This document shows, piece by piece, positions 1 to 6,494 of a stretch of DNA of 7,997 bases. The stretch covers positions 1 to 7,997 of the forward strand of contig JAPOVO010000465.1 in the NCBI GenBank assembly GCA_026708165.1, given 5' to 3'. The first letter of the stretch is position 1. Every line of letters starts with the position of its first letter. The notes beneath the pieces are model-generated. The model saw only the letters and a program-made list of their open reading frames with translations, was not told the DNA's origin and made no database searches. The position numbers and the translations under genes are program-made. This DNA is from Chloroflexota bacterium. GTDB lineage: Bacteria > Chloroflexota > UBA11872 > VXNJ01.

Positions 1-456
1 CCCCGGAGCCAGCTTGTCTTCACCTATCAGGCAACAGCGCCGCGCGGTTATATCGGGTGGGTAAACTCCACCCAGTTGGGAACCGGCTTCGGACTGGCGA
101 TGGGCGCGAAGCTCGCCGAGCCTGACAAGCTGGTCGTTAACGTTATGGGCGATGCCGCCTTCGGCATGGCCGGAATGGACATCGAGTCGGCCGCCCGGCT
201 GCGCATCGCGGTCCTCACCATCATTCTGAACAATTCCATCATGGGCGGTCACGACCGGGTAATGCCCGTCGCCACCGAGAATTACGGCTCGGCGTACCTT
301 TCGGGCGATTACTCCGCCGTCGCCGCCGATCTTGGCGCTTACAGCGAAAAGGTATCGGACCCGGGCGAGATAATCCCGGCGCTCAAACGAGGAATCGGTA
401 AGACTAGAGAAGGCGTTCCGGCCGTGCTGGAATTCATCACGGCGCACGAGCAATAG
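1..456 (+). CDS. Thiamine-diphosphate-dependent enzyme, C-terminal fragment (5' end outside window)
   Basis: The reading frame is open from base 1 to a TAG at 454-456, giving 151 residues that match the C-terminal ThDP-binding domain of the acetolactate synthase/decarboxylase superfamily. Seen directly: the segment QLGTGFGLAMGAKLAEP (fragment residues 25-41), then the ThDP/Mg2+ motif starting GDAAFGM at 50-56 and closing with NN at 77-78. The expected metal ligands are D51 and N78. The third motif position is Ala rather than the usual Gly. The stretch GDAAFGMAGMDIES resembles the form I recall for oxalyl-CoA decarboxylase and 2-hydroxyacyl-CoA lyase (GDSAFGFSGMEIET) more than classical acetolactate synthase, but the substrate cannot be fixed from this piece. 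Such enzymes cleave or form C-C bonds next to a carbonyl in the cytoplasm. A TTG at 76 is an internal Leu codon, not a start, because homology continues upstream. It lies 17 bases before the acetamidase gene, suggesting one operon. Confidence 0.88.
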   Translation, partial: PRSQLVFTYQATAPRGYIGWVNSTQLGTGFGLAMGAKLAEPDKLVVNVMGDAAFGMAGMDIESAARLRIAVLTIILNNSIMGGHDRVMPVATENYGSAYLSGDYSAVAADLGAYSEKVSDPGEIIPALKRGIGKTREGVPAVLEFITAHEQ

Positions 457-473
457 CGAACGGAGAACATTCA

Positions 474-1394
474 ATGGCCACACACGTATTCGAGCCGGAA
501 ATGTACTACCCCACGCACGGATCGCATCCGCCGGTCCTGGAAATCGATCCCGGCGACTCCGTGTCCACTAGTACCGTCGACGCTAGAGGAGGCGATAAGC
601 ACGGCGAATTCTGCGGCGTTGCCGGGAATCCACAGACCGGCCCATTCGCCGTACGCGGCGCCGAGCCGGGCGACACGCTTGTCGTAAAGATCGATGAGCT
701 CTGGCCCAACCGCCCGGACGGGTTTACAGGAGTGCGAATTGCCCCAAACGTTACCGATTTCGGTTACGACCCTGCATTCGACGACGACGCCGCCCCTACG
801 GCAATCTGGAGTCTCGATCTGGAGGCCGGTATCGCCACGCTGGCCACGCCGCGCAACCGCCTCGGCGCTATTGAACTTCCTCTAAAACCGATGATCGGCT
901 GCTTTGGCGTCGCGCCCGAGCGCGGTCAGGCAATCTCGACCGCGACTTCCGGAACGCACGGCGGAAACATGGACTACCGTGGCTTTGGAAAAGGCGTGAC
1001 CGTTTATTTCCCCGTGTTCGTCGAGGGTGCTCTGTTTAGCCTCGGCGACTGTCACGCTACTCAGGGAGACGGCGAGATTGTCCTCAACGGCATCGAGACC
1101 TCGATGGACGCGACCTTCACCCTCGATCTTCTCAAAGGGCATTCGATCAGTTGGCCCCGAGCTGAAAATGACGAGTACATAATGGCGGCCGGCAACACGC
1201 GACAACTCGATCAAGCCCTTCGACATGCGACGACCGAGCTGGTCCGATGGATGTGCGACGGCTACGGACTGACCGAACGCGAGGCGCACCTGCTGCTTGG
1301 GCAGTGCATCGAATACGACGTTGGCAGCGTCTACGACGCCGCTGGCACAATGGTCGCCAAGGTCGAAAAGAGTCTCCTGGCCCAGTTCAACTAG
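474..1394 (+). CDS. Acetamidase/formamidase family amidohydrolase
   Basis: A 306-residue cytoplasmic protein, about the usual length for bacterial members of the FmdA/AmdA family, which hydrolyse short aliphatic amides to ammonia and the carboxylate. Family landmarks visible are GNPQTGPF at residues 51-58, the early GDT segment at 67-69, GCFGVAP at 142-148, the Gly/His loop SGTHGGNMD at 159-167, and FSLGDCHATQGDGEI at 188-202, with D192, H194 and E201 the likely metal or active-site residues. The C-terminal helical part (about 245-300) contains the usual EREAHLLLG-type segment. The start is ATG 474; a GGAGA purine stretch at 462-466 sits about 7 bases upstream and decides it. There is no signal peptide or membrane segment. 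It follows the ThDP enzyme closely and may process an amide in the same pathway (inference). The family includes members with unknown substrates, so formamide or acetamide should not be taken as proven. Confidence 0.93.
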   Translation: MATHVFEPEMYYPTHGSHPPVLEIDPGDSVSTSTVDARGGDKHGEFCGVAGNPQTGPFAVRGAEPGDTLVVKIDELWPNRPDGFTGVRIAPNVTDFGYDPAFDDDAAPTAIWSLDLEAGIATLATPRNRLGAIELPLKPMIGCFGVAPERGQAISTATSGTHGGNMDYRGFGKGVTVYFPVFVEGALFSLGDCHATQGDGEIVLNGIETSMDATFTLDLLKGHSISWPRAENDEYIMAAGNTRQLDQALRHATTELVRWMCDGYGLTEREAHLLLGQCIEYDVGSVYDAAGTMVAKVEKSLLAQFN

Positions 1395-1415
1395 GCGGCT
1401 GGCGCAGGCCCCCGT

Positions 1416-4370
1416 CTATTCGACCTCGTATCCCGACTGGCCCTCCCGCACGACAATCGTCGTATTGGCGGGCAAGTCGCGCAGCACCGTCACTTCTCCC
1501 GTGGTCGGCCACATCACGGTTACTTGCGCCACGCCCTCCGCTCCAGGCCCCAGCCCGAAATGCTCGGCGAGCTCGCTCTGTCCCAGGAAGTGACTGCGGA
1601 CTCCGATCTCCCGGATTTGCGGCACTGCTCCGTCCTTCACCACCACCGATAGCTTGGCGCCTATTCCGGCGGTGTTCGCGCTCTCGCCAACGACCCTGAT
1701 CCGAAGCCACGGATTGGCGTTGCCGCCGTCGTTGCGATAGAGCCGTGACACGCTCCCGTTGTTGACGGCGAACAGGTCGAGGTCCCCGTCGTTGTCGTAA
1801 TCGAACGTAAGCAGTCCCTTGCCCGCCGCCGCCTCTGTTAAGCCGACGCTCTGGGAGATTTCTGTCATCACGCCGTTTCCGTCGTTCCGCCAGAGCCTCG
1901 AATAACCCAGGTCCACGTCCGAGGGCGACTCCGACTCGCGCATTCCATTTACCATGGCGAGGTCTAGATCGCCGTCGTTATCGAAGTCGAAGAAAATGGC
2001 GCCCCATCCCCAGCCCCCGTCGCGGACCCCGGCGTCGTCGGTCGCGTCGCTGAATACGCGGTTGCCATCATTGCGGTAAAGCCGGTTCCCGGTCGCCGTC
2101 CAGGGATCGCACCCGGACGACAGCTGGCAGCGTTCGAATTCGTGGAACGTCGAAGACACGAACCAGTCCAGGTCGCCGTCGGCGTCATAGTCGCCGAAAG
2201 TCGACCCCATGCCGTTCTTGTCCGACCCGATACGGGCGGCGATCGTGCCGTCGGTGAACGTCCCGTCGCCGTTGTTCCAGTACAGACGCGTCGTACCGAA
2301 ATCCGACGCAACCGCCAGGTCCGGCCATCCATCCCCGTCAAGATCGGTGAAGGCCGAGGCAAACGAGAACACTCCCGTTGGCGACGGCCCCGTCCATGGA
2401 CCGGACGAACCGACTCCCTCCCCGCTCGCCGTTCCCACGACCTGCGATTGCACTTCGTCCATCACCACGCCCGCCTCGACCGTCACGTCCTCGAAATGGC
2501 CCGGAGCATCTGCGCCGCGATTCCGCAGCAGCCGCGCATGTGAGAGCGCGCCCTCCACAAGCAGCGACTCCGACCCCCACTCCGTAACGTGCATGTCAAG
2601 CCAGCCGTCCAGGTCGTAATCGCCGACCCCCACGCTGTAGCCGATATGCACCTCGGAAGTGGATATCGACGCGCCGCGCTCGACCGCCTCCTCGGTAAAC
2701 CTGCCCGAACCGTCGTTGATGAAAAGATAGAACCGCGTATCTGCAATCGTCGTCACGTAGAGGTCCATGTCTCGGTCGTTGTCCACGTCGATCCAGGCCG
2801 CTCCATTCGATCGAAGGTCGAACCGGTCCAGTCCTGCCCAGGCGGTACGGTCTTCGAACCGTCCCGCGCCCGTATTGCGAAAGAGAATGTCTGGCCCATC
2901 AATCCGAGTTACGAACAGATCGACTAGGCCGTCGTTGTCATAGTCCGCCGCCGCCGCCCCTCCGCTCATCCTCTCCGGCAGACAGTACTGCTGGGGCAGA
3001 TAACCGTCAGGCCCCTGATCGAGCAGGCATTCGCCCCTGGGGCGGAAGATGAACTGGTCGTAAATCAGCCCCGCCTCTTCGGTCACGTCGGTGAAAATTA
3101 CGGGTCCTGAAGGCACCGCGGGTGCTTCCACGGATCTCGCCGAGTCCGAGCTGGATTTGAGCCCCGCCAGCACCGGACCGGTCACGACCGTGCTCATTAG
3201 CAGAACGCCCAGACCTCCAACGACTCCAAACCCCCATGTCGCCGCGCCCAATGCCACTACCGCCCGCTTGGGAATCGCTTTCGCAAGACCCCAAAACGTG
3301 AATGGACCGGCCGCGGCCGCCGTGAACAGTAGCGCCGCTGCTGGCCCCGTGCCCATGCCCGCGAGCAGCAGCGCCGCCACAAGCGGTATTTCGAACATGA
3401 GCGGAACGTTAATGAGAATGCCGATGGCAGCGGCCACTGCCACGCCCTGAACGTTGTCGCCGAGCATCGAAGGCACAATTTCGGGATTGACCCATTGCAA
3501 AACAAGACCGGTGGCGAACGCCGCCGCCACCATCAGTGGCCCCAGGCGAATTGCATAGCGGGCGCTGATTGCCGCCCAGTCGCCGAGACCCTCTCTCAGT
3601 GCTTGCTGCCAGGTCGAATCGTCCGGAGCCGGCTGCTCCAATCGCGCGTCACGTTCCAGCCGATTCTTCGCCCGCCTTCCAATTGCCATGGCCACGAGCG
3701 GACCGACCAGCAGCCCAGCCGCGAGACCCAATACGATCCTCGATCCCGTTAGAAGCGGCGTGAACACTATTGCGGTCATGATCAGCGCCGGCAGATTGAG
3801 GGTCGATGACCCCTGAAGGATGCCCAGCGACGCCTCTATCCCCGCGCCCTTGCGCCGGAACGCCGAGCTTATGGGCACGATGCAGGCCGAGCAGAGCGTC
3901 ATCGGCGTTCCCACCGCCAGGCCAGTCAGCGCTCCCCTGAAACCTTTTCTGGAGATACCGGGTGTGGTCGAGCGGGGGAACAGAAACGCCTCCGTGATCC
4001 CGGCGGCCAGAATGGCGAAGATCATCCCCGCCGCCACCAATTCCAGGTACGTCAGCGAGAACTTCCACCAGCCCGATATGAACGATTCGCCGGATTCCTT
4101 TTTCAGGCAGAATCCCTGGAAGCATCTCATGGTCTCCGCCGTGGCCGCGACCATGTCCTCTTCGACGATATCCAGCTTCGGAACCCGATTGAATGTCAGG
4201 AACAGCCCCAGCATGACCGCGAAGATGGCAAGACCGAGTATTCGCTTCTTGTTGAATGCCGACGCCAGGCCGCGCGGCGCGCGAACCGCGCCGCTCCTAA
4301 GGGCCGTTACCGCTTCAAGTCGATTGTTAAAAATTGGAGCGAACTCCTTGAACGGATAAACCGCCGCCAA
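1416..4370 (-). CDS. Fusion: ArsP/YraQ-like multi-pass permease + FG-GAP propeller + UnbV/ASPIC (CRTAC1-type) protein
   Basis: A 984-residue membrane protein in three parts. Residues 1-400: a basic N-terminus (several Arg/Lys before 43), a first membrane segment near 43-60, then about nine more near 105-129, 145-168, 188-206, 211-231, 275-293, 305-324, 325-341, 342-361 and 371-399. The stretch TLCSACIVPISSAFRRKGAG (158-177) and the related half LMFEIPLVAALLLAGMG (324-340) look like the duplicated core of the DUF318/ArsP_1 permease family (YraQ, ArsP). Residues 424-870: CRTAC1-type FG-GAP/VCBS repeats starting IFTDVTEEAGL, with seven DxDxDG-type calcium loops. Residues 888-970: a UnbV/ASPIC domain (NPWLRIRVVG, GIGAKLSV, AEHFGLG, VTVMWPTTGEV). 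Positive-inside charges place the propeller outside the membrane. The TTG start at 4370 lies directly after an in-frame TGA; a GAGGAG at 4385-4390 is 14 bases upstream, so the start is uncertain, but the next ATG (residue 53) would cut the first membrane segment. Substrate unknown. It follows the dehydrogenase by 40 bases. Confidence 0.88.
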   Translation of the reverse strand: MAAVYPFKEFAPIFNNRLEAVTALRSGAVRAPRGLASAFNKKRILGLAIFAVMLGLFLTFNRVPKLDIVEEDMVAATAETMRCFQGFCLKKESGESFISGWWKFSLTYLELVAAGMIFAILAAGITEAFLFPRSTTPGISRKGFRGALTGLAVGTPMTLCSACIVPISSAFRRKGAGIEASLGILQGSSTLNLPALIMTAIVFTPLLTGSRIVLGLAAGLLVGPLVAMAIGRRAKNRLERDARLEQPAPDDSTWQQALREGLGDWAAISARYAIRLGPLMVAAAFATGLVLQWVNPEIVPSMLGDNVQGVAVAAAIGILINVPLMFEIPLVAALLLAGMGTGPAAALLFTAAAAGPFTFWGLAKAIPKRAVVALGAATWGFGVVGGLGVLLMSTVVTGPVLAGLKSSSDSARSVEAPAVPSGPVIFTDVTEEAGLIYDQFIFRPRGECLLDQGPDGYLPQQYCLPERMSGGAAAADYDNDGLVDLFVTRIDGPDILFRNTGAGRFEDRTAWAGLDRFDLRSNGAAWIDVDNDRDMDLYVTTIADTRFYLFINDGSGRFTEEAVERGASISTSEVHIGYSVGVGDYDLDGWLDMHVTEWGSESLLVEGALSHARLLRNRGADAPGHFEDVTVEAGVVMDEVQSQVVGTASGEGVGSSGPWTGPSPTGVFSFASAFTDLDGDGWPDLAVASDFGTTRLYWNNGDGTFTDGTIAARIGSDKNGMGSTFGDYDADGDLDWFVSSTFHEFERCQLSSGCDPWTATGNRLYRNDGNRVFSDATDDAGVRDGGWGWGAIFFDFDNDGDLDLAMVNGMRESESPSDVDLGYSRLWRNDGNGVMTEISQSVGLTEAAAGKGLLTFDYDNDGDLDLFAVNNGSVSRLYRNDGGNANPWLRIRVVGESANTAGIGAKLSVVVKDGAVPQIREIGVRSHFLGQSELAEHFGLGPGAEGVAQVTVMWPTTGEVTVLRDLPANTTIVVREGQSGYEVE
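1776..2945 (-). repeat. Seven FG-GAP/VCBS calcium-loop repeats inside the fusion protein
   Basis: Seven Asp-rich loops occur at residues 476-484, 528-536, 584-592, 676-684, 727-735, 795-803 and 857-865 of the 984-residue protein. Six keep the DxDxDG core; the second reads DVDNDRDMD, with Arg in the Gly position. Each is followed by hydrophobic residues (LFV, LYV, MHV, LAV, WFV, LAM, LFA), as in FG-GAP blades. Several pair with a downstream LYRNDG, LFRNTG or LYWNNGDG strand. Start-to-start spacings are 52, 56, 92, 51, 68 and 62 residues. Seven motifs fit a seven-bladed beta-propeller that binds Ca2+ (family knowledge). The repeats also produce diverged GTCGTTGTC-like DNA repeats on the plus strand. 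Confidence 0.85.
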
Positions 4371-4384
4371 TCACCGTACGCAGG

Positions 4385-4390
4385 CTCCTC
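4385..4390 (-). promoter_or_regulatory. Possible ribosome binding site for the permease-propeller fusion
   Basis: The minus strand carries GAGGAG here, the only good Shine-Dalgarno-like purine run in the 40-base gap after the dehydrogenase stop. It is 14 bases from the TTG at 4370, longer than the usual 5-10. It supports initiation near 4370 but does not fix the codon. Confidence 0.4.
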
Positions 4391-4410
4391 AGAGGACGTC
4401 CGCCGTTTGG

Positions 4411-5466
4411 CTATTCCCCGTCAACCGGCTCGGGAGCGCCGCTCAGGGCGGATTTCTCGACGGCTTCCATCACCGCCACCACGCGCCGGCTGTCGCACCT
4501 CGTGACCGGCTCAGGTCCTCCGCCGGCCAGATGCAACGCCAGATCTGAATAGTACTTGCCCCACGCGGAATCTGAATACTCGACGAGTCGCTCAACGACT
4601 TGTCCGTCTTCGAGCTTACGAGCGATGAAAGATCCGGGAGCTTCAGCGGTCACGGGAAAGGGATAGAGATAGTTCGCTGTCGCATTCCTTCCCGTGTCGA
4701 TGATCGTTCCTTTCGTCCCGGTGATTTGCCACAGAGGCTGTCCGGTCAGGGACATCCGGGAGATGGTCACGTCCGCCAGCACGCCCGAATCGAACCGCAG
4801 CCATGCGCGAGTGTGCAGCTCGTTCAGATCAAGTTCCGGCGCGGGCACCGCCGCGCCCACGACATTCAGTACGCGCCGTCCCGCAAACAGCCGCAAAACC
4901 CAGTCGAACGCGTGAGCGCCCAGCGAGTTGTACAGCAGTCCTCCGGATCTGGACTTCACGTTTCGCCAGTGGTTTTCGTGCAAACCCCGGCTCTCCGACA
5001 CGAGCCGAACTTCCGTCAAATCTCCGATCTCTCCGGATCCGAGGATCTCTTCAATGGCCAGAAAGTTCCCGTCGCGTCGGCGGTTGAAAAAAGTGGTCAC
5101 AGTCCTCCCGCGCGAGTCTGCGACTTCAAACAGCGCATCGGCTTGCTTGACCGTGAAGCACATCGGTTTCTCGACAACGACGTGCTTGCCCGCTTCGAGT
5201 GCCGCGAGCGCCAGTGGAAAATGCAGATAATGCGGCGTCAGAATCGATCCGAGGTCGATGTCCCCGTCGTCCAACAGATCATTCGGAGTCTCGTAAGTCT
5301 CGACCCCCGGGAAATCGCAGCGGGCTTTGGAGCGAGCGTCGGGATTGATGTCGCAGACCGCCCCCAGCTTCATCCCATCCGTGGAGTTCATATATGTGCC
5401 GTGCCGGCGGCCGTGCTGCTCCCACCCCAGGCTGTAGCCGATCAATCCGCAACGGATATCGCTCAT
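4411..5466 (-). CDS. Gfo/Idh/MocA family NAD(P)-dependent oxidoreductase
   Basis: A 351-residue cytoplasmic dehydrogenase of the glucose-fructose oxidoreductase/inositol dehydrogenase/MocA family; these enzymes oxidise or reduce a sugar, cyclitol or sugar-acid hydroxyl using NAD(P). Seen directly: an N-terminal Rossmann start IRCGLIGYSLG (residues 4-14), the acidic residue of VCDIN (37-41) ending the second strand, ILTPHYLHFPLALAALEAGKH (75-95), and the family motif EKP at 99-101 with K100 the expected catalytic lysine. The C-terminal sheet domain holds GGLLYNSLGAHAFD (175-188), in which H185 and D188 are kept but N180 replaces the commoner Asp. The ATG at 5466 was chosen because the Rossmann strand starts four residues later; a GTG at 5487 would add seven Arg-rich residues (SRRRKS) with no clear binding site. 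It lies 83 bases after the MalG-like gene (62 from the GTG) and probably belongs to the importer operon. The exact substrate is unknown. Confidence 0.93.
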   Translation of the reverse strand: MSDIRCGLIGYSLGWEQHGRRHGTYMNSTDGMKLGAVCDINPDARSKARCDFPGVETYETPNDLLDDGDIDLGSILTPHYLHFPLALAALEAGKHVVVEKPMCFTVKQADALFEVADSRGRTVTTFFNRRRDGNFLAIEEILGSGEIGDLTEVRLVSESRGLHENHWRNVKSRSGGLLYNSLGAHAFDWVLRLFAGRRVLNVVGAAVPAPELDLNELHTRAWLRFDSGVLADVTISRMSLTGQPLWQITGTKGTIIDTGRNATANYLYPFPVTAEAPGSFIARKLEDGQVVERLVEYSDSAWGKYYSDLALHLAGGGPEPVTRCDSRRVVAVMEAVEKSALSGAPEPVDGE

Positions 5467-5549
5467 GGATTTACGGCGCCGACTCACGGCTGCTAATCAC
5501 ACGGCGACTCCGAGGCAAGCTGGCAGGCCCCCGTCAACGTTCGGCGGGT

Positions 5550-6485
5550 CTAACCCTTCAATCCGGTTAGCTGAATCCCGCCTACGATTTGCCGCTGCAA
5601 TATCAGGAAGACCACGACCAGCGGCGCGGTGCCGACGACCGACGCGGCAAAAGTTCCTGTCCAGTTGTCGTACTGAAGGTCCTTGTACATGCTCAGCCCG
5701 ACCGTGATCGGGAACAGGTCCCAGTTGTCCAGCACGATCAGCGGCCAGATGAAGCTGCTCCACTCGGAGACGATTATGAATATCCCGAGCGCCACCAGCG
5801 CTGGGCGCGCAAGCGGCAGGGAGATGGTCCAGAACACCCGGAACCAGCCCGCTCCGTCTATCAACGCCGCCTCTTCGAGCTCCGCCGACTGGTTGAGGAA
5901 GAACTGCCGAAGCATAAATATCCCGAATCCGCTCGCAAAGCTCGGCAGCACCACGCCCAGCATGTTGCCGAGGGCACCATAAGTCGGACCGGCCAGCCCC
6001 ATCCAGTGCACGATCAAATACACCGGAATCAGCATCACCGAAAACGGCAGCATCATCGTCGCCAGCACCATGATGAACATGAAGTCCCGTCCGGGAAAAC
6101 GCAGCCGTGCGAACGCGAAAGCCGCGAACGCGTTTATGAATAATTGAATGAGCAGAGTCGCCGCGGCGTAGACGGCGCTATTGCGAACGTAGAACCCCAT
6201 CCGCCCGCGATACGGATCCACGGCTTCCTGGAAATTCTCGGTAACCCACTCCTGCGGCCAAGGTTGATATATGTTCAGCAGAAACTCGCTCTCCGTCTTG
6301 AACGATGCCGAGAGCGTAAAGAAATACGGCAGCAGCATCGTCACCGCGAGAAGCGATAGCAGCGCGAATATCAGGCCTTTGCCCATTCGAACGAACCATA
6401 CGGTCCGGGTTTTTCGAATGGTCCGCGACGACAGCGACGGATCCGCTAGTAATCCCTCTGGCCTTAACTTGGCTTGCGCTTCCAA
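5550..6485 (-). CDS. Carbohydrate ABC transporter permease, MalG-like subunit
   Basis: A 311-residue inner-membrane protein of the CUT1 sugar-importer type (MalG/UgpE-like); with its partner it forms the channel through which the binding-protein ligand enters. Membrane segments are visible near 37-58, 103-126, 134-160, 172-193, 226-250 and 281-297. The cytoplasmic EAA loop that docks the ATPase is at 204-230 (EEAALIDGAGWFRVFWTISLP). The tail GIQLTGLKG is typical of this subunit. The TTG at 6485 is in the same frame as the upstream permease, separated from its TAG by three sense codons (GCA ATC ACC). Only an AGG, part of which is the preceding stop, serves as a weak ribosome site, so translational coupling is likely. 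An ATG at 6386 (residue 34) is an alternative start just before the first membrane segment; it also lacks a clear binding site. Positive residues before segment 1 place the N-terminus in the cytoplasm. Confidence 0.93.
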   Translation of the reverse strand: MEAQAKLRPEGLLADPSLSSRTIRKTRTVWFVRMGKGLIFALLSLLAVTMLLPYFFTLSASFKTESEFLLNIYQPWPQEWVTENFQEAVDPYRGRMGFYVRNSAVYAAATLLIQLFINAFAAFAFARLRFPGRDFMFIMVLATMMLPFSVMLIPVYLIVHWMGLAGPTYGALGNMLGVVLPSFASGFGIFMLRQFFLNQSAELEEAALIDGAGWFRVFWTISLPLARPALVALGIFIIVSEWSSFIWPLIVLDNWDLFPITVGLSMYKDLQYDNWTGTFAASVVGTAPLVVVFLILQRQIVGGIQLTGLKG

Positions 6486-6494
6486 GGTGATTGC

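Noticed and set aside
882..1289. A 135-codon open frame on the minus strand inside the acetamidase gene
   Set aside because: No recognisable motif, and fully overlapped by the well-supported acetamidase frame.
1776..2945. Regularly spaced GTCGTTGTC-like DNA repeats that could look like a CRISPR or satellite array
   Set aside because: Copies are diverged, unevenly spaced and follow the codons of the Asp-rich calcium loops, so they are protein-coding repeats.
3308..3319. Perfect 12-base palindrome CGGCCGCGGCCG
   Set aside because: It falls in a run of Ala codons (AAAAGPF) in the permease half and is explained by GCG/GCC codon use; nothing nearby suggests an operator or restriction island.
3820..4359. 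A 179-codon open frame on the plus strand opposite the permease domain
   Set aside because: Antisense to a frame with convincing membrane segments and the CSAC motif; no family features of its own.
4394..4401. Palindrome GGACGTCC between the dehydrogenase and fusion genes
   Set aside because: Only 8 bases, no matching promoter elements found around it; expected by chance in GC-rich sequence.
4600..5496. A 298-codon open frame on the plus strand
   Set aside because: It is antisense to the dehydrogenase, whose frame shows clear family motifs; its own translation shows no recognisable domain and is Arg/Pro/Gln-rich, typical of shadow frames in GC-rich DNA.
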